From contig JALJCS010000012.1 in the NCBI GenBank assembly GCA_023055355.1, positions 12,374,501-12,438,500 of the forward strand: DNA of 64,000 nt. Reading direction: 5' to 3'. Within the stretch, counting starts at the first letter, position 1, and each line of letters starts with the position of its first letter. Both the position numbers and the translations under genes were made by a program. This document shows positions 50,190-63,487 of this stretch, one piece after another. The stretch comes from Agelaius tricolor (Eukaryota; Chordata; Aves; Passeriformes; Icteridae). The notes under the pieces were generated by a model. That model was not told the origin of the DNA, searched no databases, and was given only the letters and a program-made list of their open reading frames with translations.

Positions 50190-50870
50190 TGTGTGTTCCT
50201 CCTGGGAATCGTGCTGGGCCAGGCCTGGGCCATGGTGGTGCCGTGTTTCCCTTGCCCAGGAGAGCCCAGGAGGCACACACAGGGACATTGTGGTGACAGC
50301 ATCACAGGAGAGCACAGGGACCCAAACCCAGCAGTCCAAGGGGTGGCATGGCTGGGACAAGGTAGGAAGGGAGAGGAGAAGGAACATGAGAGTCCTGCTG
50401 GCGCTTGGCAGCCCTTTGACACTTGTCTCATCTGGAGTGCCTGTGCCCCAGGGAGGGGCCATGCCCTGCCCTCCCTGTGGGGCTGTGTGAGGTGCTGTTG
50501 CTGTGGAAACTGTCTGTGTATTCCATGGTGACATTCGTGAGGGTGAGCAGAGCCCGATCTGGCAGCACAGCTGCAGGGGAACAGTGCTGGCAGCTTTGAT
50601 GGAGGCCATGTCTCTTGCTCCAGGGCCTCCTTGTCACTCTGTGACAGCCAGGGCTGAGGAGGGCGACATGCTGCCTCCTCTGGGAGCGCTGCTGCTGTGG
50701 CTTTATCCTGCTCTCCTCTGCAGCTGTCTTTGCTTGAGCTTTGGGATTGTTTCGAAGTGTGCACACAGACACTGTAGGTGACAGCAGCGCTGACATCCAA
50801 ACCCCTCTGCGCTGGCCTGAGGCCCAGCCATGGGCGTCCTGGGGAGAGGCACAAACCACCCAAGTACCTC
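50190..50870. other. GC-rich patch within the AT-rich desert
   Basis: Base composition rises clearly above the surroundings for about 680 bases. CpG dinucleotides are present but sparse, so it is not a typical CpG island. Overlapping open frames occur on both strands, the longest being 229 codons on the minus strand (50183-50872). Their products are Pro/Ser/Gln/Cys-rich, share no recognisable domain, and are what GC-rich DNA gives by chance. An A19 tract lies about 60 bases downstream (50932-50950). It could be an old repeat, a retrocopy or a non-coding exon; nothing proves any of these. Confidence 0.4.
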
Positions 50871-50931
50871 ACCTCACTCTTTTCAACTAAAAACCTTTCA
50901 GTTTTTAAATTTTTTTGTCTAAAAACTTTCT

Positions 50932-50950
50932 AAAAAAAAAAAAAAAAAAA
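50932..50950 (+). repeat. A19 homopolymer
   Basis: Nineteen consecutive A, the longest mononucleotide run I noticed. There is no AATAAA just upstream, and no matching target-site duplication is seen upstream of the GC-rich patch. Confidence 0.9.
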
Positions 50951-52649
50951 TCATCCCAAAAGCACTCAGTGAAAGTGATCCACAAGTATATGGTGAAGTG
51001 GTGCTTCAGTTTAAGCTCATAAATGCTTCATCATCAGTGTATTCAGTGCACAGCTCGGCTGCCTAAGCAGCTGTCAGAAAACAACAGTACTCTGGAGAGT
51101 AATACACTCTTCAGGCATCATTTCAGATTATGTAGATAATTTAAGATTAACCCTTCAATGCTTTAATTTAAGATGAACCCTTCACTGCTTTAGTAAGATT
51201 CAGTTTTTTACATACTATCACAACACGAATGAACCTTTTGGAGTGATGCCAAAGGCAAGATGACTTTGGTTATTAGTTTCAAGTGACAGCAGTAGTTTGT
51301 TCTGATATTGTGTCAATATATCAGTATATCTAGCTGTTTTATTCCGTATAATATTTCTAGTGTGAGTTTTATTTGCTACCTTGTCTGTCTGGGTTTTTTT
51401 TAATATCAGAACATATAATATGTTGAATAAGGTTATATGAAATTACTATTTGTACCAGGTAAATCTTTAAGACATTTTATTTGGATGTTACTGCATAACT
51501 TAAAATGTTAGGACTACTATCAAGTATAACTAGGTAAAATAAGAGATAATTATTTTGTACCTGAATGATGCTGCTGGGATCACTAAAGAGACAACAAATT
51601 TTATTGCTTTGTATTAACTCTATCTGCCTTATTGTCCTTCTATTCTGATTGTGGTTGCTGGTTTGCAAACAAGATGCCTTTCATACTTCATATCCTGTGA
51701 GTGTCTTGTTAGTAATTTATCTCAACTCTAGTCTTAGATTTTTGTTGCTTTTTCCTAAAGCAGTTGTGGACAGAATTTGTCCGAAGAATATCGATGAAGC
51801 AACAAAACTCTGTTCTTTATTGAAAATGATCATAGATGTCTGAGCAGCCAAAACACACATGGTAGTCTTCTCTTGTGGAAATCTATAATGCCATGGTGCC
51901 ATAATCAAAGCATTCTTTGTTATTACAGGCTGATATTCTTGTCTGTATGTTTAAGAGGAATCCTACTGCCTGACCTTATATAATATGTGTGAATATTTCA
52001 CAGATAGCTCCAGTATCATGCCCACTAGCTAAAATGATTGCTGAGCTTTAATCTTCAGTTTTTGATTTGTGACATGGTGAGTGTTGGAAGCCTGCCACAT
52101 AACTTGATAAGCTGTTATAAAGGTTAATTACACATTATTTTACTTTCTTGAAAATCTGTTTCATTTTCTGGTCTGAAATTTCCAGCTGCTGTCACAATGG
52201 AGCATATTCTTGTACAAAATGTGTTCCAGTGGGAACATTTATGGGGCCAGAGTTCAATTTATTAATGCCTTTCCTCTAAGGTGAAGTCAGGCAAGAAATA
52301 TGTGAAAGACTTGCAATAGGTAATATGTATCTGATATGGAAGGCCACAAGAAGCTGAGAGATCCAGATTGGAGGTAAGGAGGGAGAGTAAGATACTAAAT
52401 TTAGGATGAGCCCTTTATAGGATATATCTCCATTTTAATTTGATTTGGATTTCTACTGTGCATACCTGCAGATGCCTCACTGGGTGGCTACTGAGGTTCG
52501 TGGTGTTTTGAACTTTGAGCTAAGTACAAGCATACAGCTGCAAGGTGCCCTGGCAATGCAAATGTGTTGCTTGTGCAAATGTGTCACTTTTGATGTGGAA
52601 GTTTTCTGAATCTTAAGGCAGTGTATTAAAATTTTCCCATGTTCCTGCA
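50951..52649. other. Intergenic desert, part 4
   Basis: AT-rich sequence. Apart from the 27-bp-period duplication listed separately, I see nothing gene-like. Confidence 0.6.
51140..51193 (+). repeat. Imperfect tandem duplication, 27-bp period
   Basis: The unit TTAAGATTAACCCTTCAATG is followed 27 bases later by TTAAGATGAACCCTTCACTG, and both continue CTTTA. The two differ at few positions, indicating an older local duplication. Confidence 0.85.
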
Positions 52650-52706
52650 TATCATAATACAATTTGAGTTGGAAGGGAACTCAAGGGTGATCTAGTTCAA
52701 CCCCTG
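52650..52706 (-). mobile_element. CR1 LINE 3' end, minus orientation
   Basis: Read on the + strand, the block ATCATAATACAATTTGAG, then TTGGAAGGGAACTCAAGG, then GATCTAGTTCAACCCC is the reverse complement of the typical CR1 3' end. The insertion is short and diverged, and nothing of the CR1 coding region remains. Confidence 0.75.
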
Positions 52707-55700
52707 TGTGTGTTTTGTGAAAGCTATCATGGAGGTGGGTGCAATTCACCTACAAGGTTAAACAGAGTGCATGTCACTTTTGAAACTTCTGTTAAGGAGC
52801 CAGTGCTGGTTTCCTTCATTGCAAAGATTAACAGAGGGTAATTGTTGTAAAGAGCACAATAGTGCAGTGTGCTTCAACCTGTGATCTCTAATCTGACTGG
52901 ACTGCAAGTGAGCACAGAGGCGTCAAAGCATTATCTGTGAAATGTTTGCCAAAAACCAAGTGCTGACAGGGTTAGCTGGAATCTGGCTCCTGGTGATTGT
53001 TAGCACTTGCTGGCAACAACAGCTACAAATTGCTAGAAATTGCCAGCAAGCAATTTTAATGCCGAAGTTACAACGCTGTGAACCGAACATTTTCTGTTTA
53101 GCCCAGTGATAAGTACTGTAGGGTTCATGTTTCCAGCAAAGAATGAGGACAACAACTACTCTTAAAGCAAGTCAAAGCAATGAGACTTGACTCTGCCTCT
53201 TCCTCCTTTTCTCCTGTCCTGTTTTGAGGTTTCAGCATAAGGGTCCAGAATAGAAACTTATTTACTTACTGATGCTAATTATGAATGCCTTTAGTTTCCT
53301 GTTTAATTTGGAGTTGTGGTGATACAGGAATGGGCAGTGGCAATTTTAAATATTCTTAGGTGTTTTAAATGAGAGTTCATGCTGTAACTCTACCACCTTT
53401 TCAAACTAATAGAAAACTAGCAATGAGTGAGGGAGTGCAAAGAAAAGGAATATGTATCGTAAAAATTGCTTTGGACACTTGTATAGAACTTCAGACATTA
53501 CATTTCATCTTGAGAAATAAATACAGTGTCTCTCTGGTCAAAATCTGTTTTACAGACAGTTCTACCTCCAGTGATTTCTAGTTGCTGTAAGGAAAAAGTA
53601 AATTCATTATTTATTCAGCACAACTTTACACACAGGACACATTTTTATCTGTGCACAGCTCCTTGGTACCTTAGCAGCATCATGCCTGACATTCAAGAAT
53701 GTTGTGAAAATACAGAACAGGTTGCTATTTTTATGAAGTAGATTTATACACAAATCACACAGTTTTTTCTCTTTGGACTGCTGGTTACTCATCCGTGGTC
53801 ATGATCCTTATTCCAAACAACTTCTGTTTCTTTCATTTCCCCCTTCTCACCAATTCTTATTGTAGCAGCAGTGCCTCTGGCAATAATTCTCCTGTTGTCT
53901 TGCTTTGATAACGTCACAGCTTCCCTGGAGCGTGGGGCTGTGATGCTGCCTGAGACCTGCTTGGGGACCAAGGTCACTCAGCTGCCCTGCCCACGCTCTG
54001 TCCTCCTTGGGAGAGGCAGCACTGCCAGGGACTGGAAATCTGCCACTCTCTCTGGTGGTGCTTCCTGACCCAAACAGATGTGCTTTCAGATCAGTGTGTT
54101 CTCTGTCTCCCACACAGATACATCTTGCAGACATGGTTTAAGGCTCACTCCCAAAATCCTATAATACTCTAAGGAGGAAAGCAGATCCTATTAGAGTGCT
54201 GAATGGTTTAGTAATTGGAATTGTCCTTGTCTCCAGAAGTTCTTCACAGGTCACGAGAACCATCAATAATATAAATTTTCTTTGTTTAAGCACTGTTTTA
54301 TCAGTGATTTTAAGTCCACATGAATGGCTTTTGTACAGGATTAAGAGTTCTAATTTTTTTAGGAAGGAATGTGATTTCTGGAAGGGAGATGGTCTATTTA
54401 ACACCAGTTCAAAAAATAAAAAGAGTTGTCATAAGGTAAAAGAATTTCCAAGATGTAAAATGTTGAGTTATAAGTGCATTTACATGTGTAAAAGATTTCT
54501 GTACTGTGCTTTTACATTTTCATCCAGGAACTACTGCTGTAGCTTGATCCAAGCATTGAAACAATGCCTAATGTTAAAAATGCACATGGCCAGTTGTGAT
54601 CAGCAAGGACTATCTCCAGCTGAAATGGTTTCCTGGATTTGGTCCAGGGGGCCATACAGGGGTGGGTGTTTAATTCCTAAGAAATAAAAATGCCTTGGTT
54701 GCCCTGATGTAATTCCATCCCCTCCCACCTTTGTCAAGCCTTGCCATCCACAAGGGTGGGATGTGGCATTGGAATGATGGCAGTGTGCTCCTTGCAGTCC
54801 TTAGCTCTCATGGACAGAAGGAGATTTTATAAATTGCTAAGAGGTTTTCATTGCAGATCTTCCCCTGGAAGCCAGTTATTCAGAACTGCAGATACTGTTA
54901 GGAGCTTGACAAAATCATTTGGCTGCACTGATGATTAATTTATAAAGGGCTTAAAGGCATTAAACCAGTGACCTGGTAAAAATCATTGGTGTCAGATAAA
55001 GGGATGCCTGCATTAACAGAGCTGAGGCCTTTTAACAGCTTTAAGAGGAAAAGTATGTGTTAAAAGCATGCTAAAAATGACACTGTTCAGAAAGCAAGGC
55101 AGCAAAGTAATTTGCAAAGAGAAATAGTGTGATGTTTTTGTGTACAGATTTTGATTGTTGTAAATACTAATCTAGGCCTACAGCAGCAATGAGAGATGAA
55201 AGCTAGAGAAAAATAAATTCCCAACCCCAAACATTCAGGCTTTGCAGAGCCGAATGCTTTTACAGAAAGACTGTTCATTTTTCTTTATTATTAAAGGCTT
55301 GGAAGTAGGAAACTCATCTCTTCTTGCAGTTTTGGATCCTTGCATCCACCTGGAGTCTCACTTAAGCTACTCCCAGCAAAAGTGATCTGTCTGGGAATCA
55401 TGCCTTTCAGTAAAGGGGCCTTATTATGCATATTCCCTCAAACTATTTCTGATGTATTCTGATGTTGGTGGTTGTCTTATGTCTCACATCTGCTAAAGAC
55501 ATTTATATAAAGAATTTATATAAACTCTTCACCACTCTAGATAGTAATGTAAAAACTTAAATACTTTTAATATTCAAGTAGACTTTTTTATGTTAAATTC
55601 TGCAATTCCAAAGACATGGGTTTCTTTGGAAAGTGTAACACAATTTCTTTTGTTAAACAGTTGAAAAAAACACATATTTTTTGAAACATATCCCTCAATA

Positions 55701-58700
55701 CATCAGCATGACTTCTCAAATACTTTGGCAAGCAGTATTCCAAACTGGCTTGCTTGGGAAGGAAGGTAGGCAGCTTGCATTTATTTACAGATTGACTGTG
55801 TCACGGATGGTGTTGGATAGGGTCTCTCAGGGGTATTTGCTTACAGGAGCTCTATATTGTTGTTACATGACTGCCTCACATACTGAGGTTAATATTCTCA
55901 AGCCTTGCAGACCTGTGCATTGCAGAAAGAACCATCTCCAGTGCCTCAGCACTGCCTATTCTGTATGTATTTCAGGGCAATTCTGCTCTTCTCCAATGGT
56001 CATATTTTGTAACTTTCTGTCTTTTAAGATTGTGACTGTCATAACAGTGCTCCTTCCTTTGCATTAAAAAAAATAGCCTGGGATAATGTAAGTTTTAAGC
56101 AGTAATTACTACTACATTAGATACCTTGTCTGCTCTAAGGAACGATCACACCAATTAGATTTTAATGATTATGTGTAAAATTAGAGCCACTAGTCTCCAT
56201 ATAGAAAATGCCTACTGAGATAATCTGTTATTGCAAGCAGGGAAGAAACAGCAATGCATATTTGTGGTGTATAAATGACCACATTGTTTGCCTGAACCTG
56301 TGTTCAGTTTCTACTATCCAACAATGCTGTAACAGAATATCAAGTCTTGGGCAACCCCTGCAATAAAGAGAGGCAATTATCACAGTGCTGCAGTTAATGA
56401 ATGACCTTGCTGACAGAAACAATCATTACTATTAAACATAGCAAGGTTGTTCTTCTGTTTGTTTTTTTAAACCCTTCCTTCTTCAAAGAAAAGTGCCTTT
56501 GGTTTTAGGGAGGAAATACTAATCAGATTGTAACTGAATTGTAAGTGAAATAGTGCATCTCCTTTACTTTCAAACATCACTGCTGGTTTGTGTTTATTAG
56601 CAGACCATATGCATTTGCTGCTGTTCTGAAAAGGATTTTTAGCCAGTACTTAGCCAGCAAATCTAGAGTCCATTTTCTAACACAGTCTGTCCTGGGGGCA
56701 CTGACACTGAAGATACATATCCAGGGGTTATTTTGCAGTTGTGGTACAGGCTTAGTCAGTTCTATTCTCTGCCCTGCCTTCTCAGTTCCCATCTTTTGAG
56801 CAGTCAGCTTGGTCACAAGGGTGAAGAACTTGTTTGAGCTATAAACAGCCACTTCCTTGCTAGGAGAAAGGTTGTGTTAGTCCAAAGGTTCTACAATGAA
56901 AGGATACTTTTGCTTAAATATGCATGTGTTGCAGTAGATAATTTTGCATTATTTTCCTACAGATGGGAAATGGAGTCATTATGTCCAGTGACATTGCCTA
57001 GATTGCAACACAAGATAGATTTAATTCCTTTTTTATTTGTTCTTCTAATTGAACCATCCAACTCCCCAAAAACAGTGGAAGTGAAGAACAGTACCAAGAA
57101 GTATTAATAGTGTGGATTATAGAAAAATATTTATAGAATTATTTCAAATGTCAGTATTGCAGTGTTTTGTTTAGTTCATGGGATCCAAGTTAAATAGAAG
57201 AGTGGGAGTATTAGAAGTTTTTGAGGAAACATCTGTTTTTCATTGTGCTTGAATGGAACTGCCTTTTCTAAACTTTTCATTATGTACTCTGTGCATAATG
57301 TGAAGGGTTTTTTTAAAATGTAAATGTTTATATTGAATGGGGATACTGTAGTCAGTATTGATAAGAGGGTTTCAGAGACTGTTTTTCCCATTAAACATTG
57401 AAACTGATTTTCTCAGCTCATTCAAAATTATTTTTTTTGAGGGTGAGCAAAGTAAAAGTGTAACCAGATGCATTAATTTATGGAAAGGGGAATATATTTT
57501 ACAATTTTGCTTTTATTATGAACGTAAAAGGTGGTGGCTTTTAAATACATGAGTCCATAAAATCCCCACTGGGTCAGTTGTCTCCTATACTATCCCAGTA
57601 CAAAATTGTCCAGCTTGTGTATCAGGCACCCTTATGAGACAATAAAATGACCTCTGTGTGTTGTCTCTACATGAGATTTTATATGTGTTCCTTCAGGGAA
57701 CATTGCAATTGGGGTTTGGGTTACAGTTCACTGCAGTAATCCTTCAAAGGAACATACTATCATGTGGATATGTTGTTTAAGGTTTTTTAAACAAACTGAG
57801 TATTTTGAAATATTTGTTTTTGCTGAGCAAGCCCTATTCTAGGCTAAGTTTTAGAGGGGAAAAATTGCCACACTATGTTCACTATGCACCATTGTCTAAA
57901 CTTAGCAATTACTGAAACAGCACTTGGTTGCAATCTCTTCTTCTTTTTCTTTCTTTCTCTTTTTTAAAAAGCATATTCAGCCTTTGCAGAGCTGAATGAT
58001 TTTTGAAAAATTCTTGCAATTTCTGACAGCCACCTGCTCTCTTGGTCATAGATTAATAACACCTGACCAAGCATGAAAACATGCTGAGTCCATCTGCCTC
58101 TCCCCATGCAGGGGGCATTGTAGTGTTGTCTTATTAACTCCCCAGCACAGCACCCCGTTCAGAGCTGTGTTATCAGTCCTGTGCAAGCAGCTCATTTGAC
58201 AGAATGTGGGATCTGTTCACAGCACCTTGGAAACAACCTTTTTGTCTGCACTTCTTTTGCCATAGTGCTGCCAAGTCCTTGGTGTGGCCATTATTTGAGA
58301 AGAGCTTTATTGTTAGAGATTCCCTAGAGATTCTTATTGAGCCTCTTTCAATGAACTGCAGGGATGCTGCCTGTGTCTGTGGGACCCTGTCTCACAGGAC
58401 TGCCTATGGATTAGATGTTCTTGCTTAGTTCTGAAAAGTGCTAAAATATGTTTTCAATTCCAAGCACAAAAAGTGTTGCTAGTGAAATAAGTACTAGGAT
58501 GGAACAAAAATGATCACTAAATTAAACTTTTATTGTTATTTCAAAATGAATTAAAAAAAAAAAAGAAAAAAAAATCCCCTGAGATACCTGTAACTGGCAA
58601 AATGCATGAACAAGTGATGGCTTACATCTGCATAGAAGATATTTCTTGAAATAGTAATGATAATTAGTACCTTCAGGTGCCATCAGCCTGTACTGTACTT

Positions 58701-61700
58701 ATATAATACCCAGCTGTATAATTAAGTGATCTTATTTTCAGCTTGATCCTTTATTTTTCCATAATTGTCTGTTAAAATGCTACACTTGTGAAGCCTGACA
58801 CTTTTATGTTTGCAGTGCAGTTAACCCTGGCTCAAGCTGTGCAGAACAGCTTTTAGTGTTAGTTCAAAAGTCTGAGCTCCTTGGGCAAAGGCCCCTTCCA
58901 AAGAGCCTTGTTGCTCTAGAGCAGACCTTGGCTGGGTTCTTATGGGCTCTGGCAGTGCTAATGACTGACTGGAGCCCTGTGTTCCAAACATTTTACAAAT
59001 CTGGGTAGAAAACAAGGAAGCAGTTGAATTTTTTTTGTAGGAGCTGTTACAAATAACAAAAGATATAAGTCAAAGTCAGATTCTAAGGCTTTTAAAGCTG
59101 AACCATAATGTTGAAAGAAGATATCAATTTGAAATGAAGTAAATACCTGCTTGTTTTTGGAAGATTGTAACCACTGTCCTACCCCTTTTTTAACTTAGCT
59201 CTGTACTGAAATTCCTTTTTGATAAAGAGAAATATGTAACTTCTTTTAAATGAAACCAGAAATTGCAGTAATTTTGGAGGAATTAGGAGGACATATACTG
59301 ATATTTCCTTATCTATCCAATGTAGTTTGTAGGTACTAGATGGGCTCTGAAAGGATTTATCTTTCTCACTGTGTGTACTTCTGCTTTTCATATTGCTGCT
59401 CTTTGGAACTTTTAATGCTCAAGCTTGTGAACAAATGAAACATCTGGACACAAGCACTGTATGTGGTTGTATCTCATGCTGACTACTTATGTCCAAATAT
59501 TTTGCTACTGTTCTTTAAATCCTAGGAAAGGAGACAGAAAATTACTTTTTGGGAGAAAAGAAAATATTTTTCTTGACTGAAAACAATCACTTGGTTTTTT
59601 AAAAGAATGAATTCATTTCTGGAAGCAAAATTTGAAAGCACACTTGTTCTTCTGTGATGAAACTTCTGTCACCTCTGATCAGAAAACTTATTGTACTGGG
59701 TTTTTTTGGGATAGGCTTCAAATGACTAATACTATGATAGCAGCCTAGCTGAAGTGCCTGTAGAACAGGAGAAGTTAGTAAAGAAATGTTGCTAGTATAT
59801 TCCTGTACCTACCCTTATTTAGATTTGCTGTACAGCTGCTTTTATAGACAGTGGAGAAAAGAGACCGTTCACTTAGAGGGAGCTTCACTGGGGAAAAGAA
59901 GGTGATTGAAAGGAAAATGCAATTACAAGTAATATGAGTCTAAGCCCATTTTTAGACTAGTGCCATTGTTCAATATAGAATGGAATATAAAAAAATAATT
60001 TTCTCCTCACTTTCACCACATCTTAAGCAAGCCTTTTGTACTGAGAATTGGCAAAATTAAATTCTTTTGACAATGGATTTCATTTAACTATAAAAAAATT
60101 AAACCAGTTTCATGTAAGGTTTGTATTATGCAGTGTCATCTCTGCTAGACACAACTGTTCCTTTTCTCTCCCGACTCTCAGATCTCCTCCTCCCTTTTTC
60201 CTTCCACTTTATGGATGACTCCTTCATCTTACACAGGTGACAGCTGTATCTGACAGCAAAACCCCTTCTTAGGAGTCCTTGAGGTCACACAGATTTCAGG
60301 CTTGCTTTCAAACTCCTAATGTTTGAATCCCTGTGTTTAGTGAAACTGTAGGTAGAAATAGGTGGAAATTAGATATAGTTCTGAGTAACCTTTAGCTGCC
60401 TTGCAATGCTTAAAAATTATTTTATCCCCCGCACAAGCTAAAATCTCACTTGAACTCACTGCAAACTCACCACAGATCTTTAGCCTTTGGTTTATTTGCT
60501 GCTCTGCAGTCTTTTCTCTCTGTATGGGAGCCTGTTTTACAACTGGTTGAAGAGCTTGTATTGTTTCACTTGAAATGGATGTTTTTCCAGTTTCATTGCC
60601 TATGCTCTCTTGCTGCTGACCTGCAGTCAGTGGTGGTTGGAGTACAGTTCCCTGTAGTTTCCAACAGCAAGGTTCTTCTACACAGAAAGAAGCTCTCTGT
60701 TTTGCAGCCATCTGTGGAAAAAGACCTCACTGTTATGATACATGTATCTGGGATTTGTTTTGCTCTCACTACCTGTGGCCTTTTCAAGAACATTCCTGTT
60801 TGTGTAGCAGAATTTAACTATCAATGTGGCACTATTTACCTCTTGTGCTCCTAGTGCAATGTGTTAAGTGACACAAACCCAGATGTGCATAATAATAAGG
60901 GGGTTTATCACCTCGAGCCTGATGTAAATAATGCTTTAATTATTCTAGTTGGTGTAGAATTACTGTAAAAATTAAATGTCTTAAAGAATGGAAGGAATAT
61001 GCTTGACTTAGAAAGTGTATGGTAGTGAATTAATACTTGAATCCAGTGTTATTTAATCTCTGCCTCAGGGTCAGAATTTGGTATTCCTAATAACACTGGT
61101 TATGAGCTGCCTTGGGGAAGCTGTAGAATGAAGTACTATTCACTGTAAGGAAGAATTGTAAAACATTTCCCCAAAACAGTAAACGTAAGCAAGAATTGCA
61201 CAGGTATTAATCTGACATGCAGTTACATTGTTTCAGGGAAATCTGTCTATCTTGCAGTTTCTAGATGGAGGAAAAGTCCAGCAAAGCACTCAGACTGTCT
61301 GCCATTTTCTGAATGATTGCCAATAATTATGTCCCTCTTTTGAAATGATCTACAAGTAATTCAAACTGATGAGAATGTGAGATGTGCCAAATGATTTGGC
61401 AAAATATCAGATACCTCTGAACATGGTGGCTCCTGCTGACCTGCCATATAAAATGACACAATGTGGTATGACTGACACTGCATACATTAAGCAGCATGTA
61501 GGAAATTGGAAAATGAAGTGTTTTCAAGGCTAAGGTACTGAGGAAAAATGCATTTTTGATGGATGCCTACTTAAAAAAAAGTTGCTGTTTGTGAAATGTC
61601 ATTTTGGCCTTTTGCTGTACTGGAGAATGGATTGTATGTCTGGATATTAGCTTTGGCTCTGATCAGCTAAAAGATACTGTTGAAGATATTGGGAAAGGTG

Positions 61701-63047
61701 GTAAATTATTGGGTAAACAGTTGATCTATGTAAACTCAGTTTTCTTAATAGGGAGGGAGAAGGAAATGAAATTTCTCTTATGAATCAAAAAGCTTAAAGA
61801 AAAATATCTTAATATTAGCTATTATGCAAGACTGGGATTCTCTCTTGGATTCAGAGTGTTGAGCTGAAATTTAAAGAATAATCTTGAAGCAGTGAGATTT
61901 AACTGTCCTCTATTTATTAGGATTTTCCCCATGCACTGACCTCCCTGTCATGAACCCAGCTGTTCTCAGAGCAAGGGGACACTGGGTGTCAGTCTGGATG
62001 TGCTGGCTCAGAAGTGAAGAGCATTTGCCAGCTACTCAGAGGCAACCTCACCTGTGAATAGAGGCTGATGGAGATGATTTGCCAGCTTGCCAAAATGTCC
62101 TAAGAAATGCTTAAGTGCCTCTGTAAAAGGTCTCTGAATTTTCTTCATAGTTTCATTCTTCTTGTGCTTAGAATGAAGAAAAGGAACAAGTAGAAGCTAC
62201 ATAGCTAATAGGATCTTACAGACTTGGGTTCAGATCAAGAACCTTTGGAGGTGGATGGAAATTTCGGACCTAAAAGTTATGAAGGCAGCCTTAAATGTTA
62301 AGAATAACAGCCTTGTCATACAAGGAACTATAATGATTGTCTGTATACTACAGCTAACTTAATTTGTGTTTCTAATAACTTTGATTTCACAGTAGTGCAA
62401 AGAATTATACTTTTTGCTGGAGATTTTTCATAATTTTTGGTTTTGTTGGAGCAAAATACTGAGCAAGTTTCAAGTACTTCAGGAAAAATTCAGGAAGCAC
62501 TAGCTCAGAAACAGTCCTGAGTGTCTTTTTTACACTTGTTTAAGGCTATAGCGATTTACATGCCAGTGATATTTAACTTCTGTGCTGTTTCAGCTGCTCT
62601 TCTTGAGAAGCAAGACTGGAGCCAAACCTCTCTCCAGCTCACCTGGCTCTTTCAGTACTTTCATAGGTATCCTGCTGAATTTTTTGTCTTACAACTTGAG
62701 GTCTGAGTACAGCACCAAATGAAAGGGAAATTGTACTTTGCTCTTATTCCCTAGGAAGGGAGGATAGTCTACATATCAGTTTAGCTCAGTGAGATTAGAC
62801 TATTGCACAAGAGATTCCTGAGGGGAATGGGAGCAGTAGAAAGAGCATAAATGAGATGGGAAGGGACACTGTCATCTACATCAAAAAAGATGCCCTACAT
62901 TGGCAGTGAGAACAGAAGTGAGCTATGTGATAGCAGTTCACTGGCATTATCCACCTCTGATTTCCCTGATTGGATACCTGAGCTAGAAGCTCTACAATGA
63001 CTGTAGAGCTGTCTGAACTATGTCATACACATGAGAGCACTCCAGGG
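52707..63047. other. Intergenic desert, part 5
   Basis: About 10.3 kb, AT-rich. It holds a 32-base pyrimidine run (57934-57965), A12GA9 (58553-58574), a short tandem ATTTATATAA pair (55501-55510 and 55514-55523) and a perfect 15-base palindrome-like GCCAAATGATTTGGC (61386-61400). No open frame looks like an exon of a known protein. Confidence 0.6.
58553..58574 (+). repeat. A-rich tract (A12-G-A9)
   Basis: A 22-base run of A with a single G interruption. It is simple sequence, without an attached recognisable retroelement. Confidence 0.9.
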
Positions 63048-63487
63048 GTTGGATAAAGGCAGTTCATTAGGTAAAGCAAAAGCTGAATGCACAAGCCAAG
63101 TAAAATAAGGAATTCATTCTCTGCTTCCTGTGGAAAGGCAGATATTTTAGCCATTTTCAGTGAAGCTGAGCTTCACCACAGGTAATGGTTGTTTGGGAAT
63201 CCTAGGAGTGTACTGCCAAACTTCACCCTCTTCTTCCAGCACCTCCACATGCGGAGCATGATGCAGAATGGTATGGAACATCCCTGTGCTCAGCTGTCCT
63301 GGCTGTGCCCCCTCCCAGCTTTTCCTGTCCCCCCAGGCTCCTGGCTTGCAGGGAGTATGACAAATGGAAGAGGCCTTGATGCTGTGCAAGCATGGACCAG
63401 CAACAGCTGAAACATTCCTGTCCTCTTGAACACTCTTCTGATCACCTCTGAGCCATGGCCACACAGGGTACTGTGACATCATCATGG
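63048..63487 (+). mobile_element. ERV-type LTR fragment, copy 3
   Basis: This copy retains the TTCATTAGGTAAAGCAAAAGC segment that is missing in copy 1. It also retains the GGAATTCATTC, GGTATGGAACATCCC, CTCAGCTGTCCTGGCTGTG and AGGCCTTGATGCTGTGCAAG blocks. The order and orientation match copy 1, but the TGTGGTTTAACC start is absent. No adjoining viral genes are seen to the window's end. It is a degraded solo LTR; family naming needs a repeat library. Confidence 0.7.

Noticed and set aside
50183..50872. 229-codon minus-strand frame as a gene
   Set aside because: Low-complexity composition with equally long competing frames on both strands and no known domain. Reported only as a GC-rich patch.
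61327..61527. Minus-strand frame with two similar His/Trp-containing segments
   Set aside because: The similarity is weak and short, the frame is only 66 codons, and no zinc-finger or other motif is complete.
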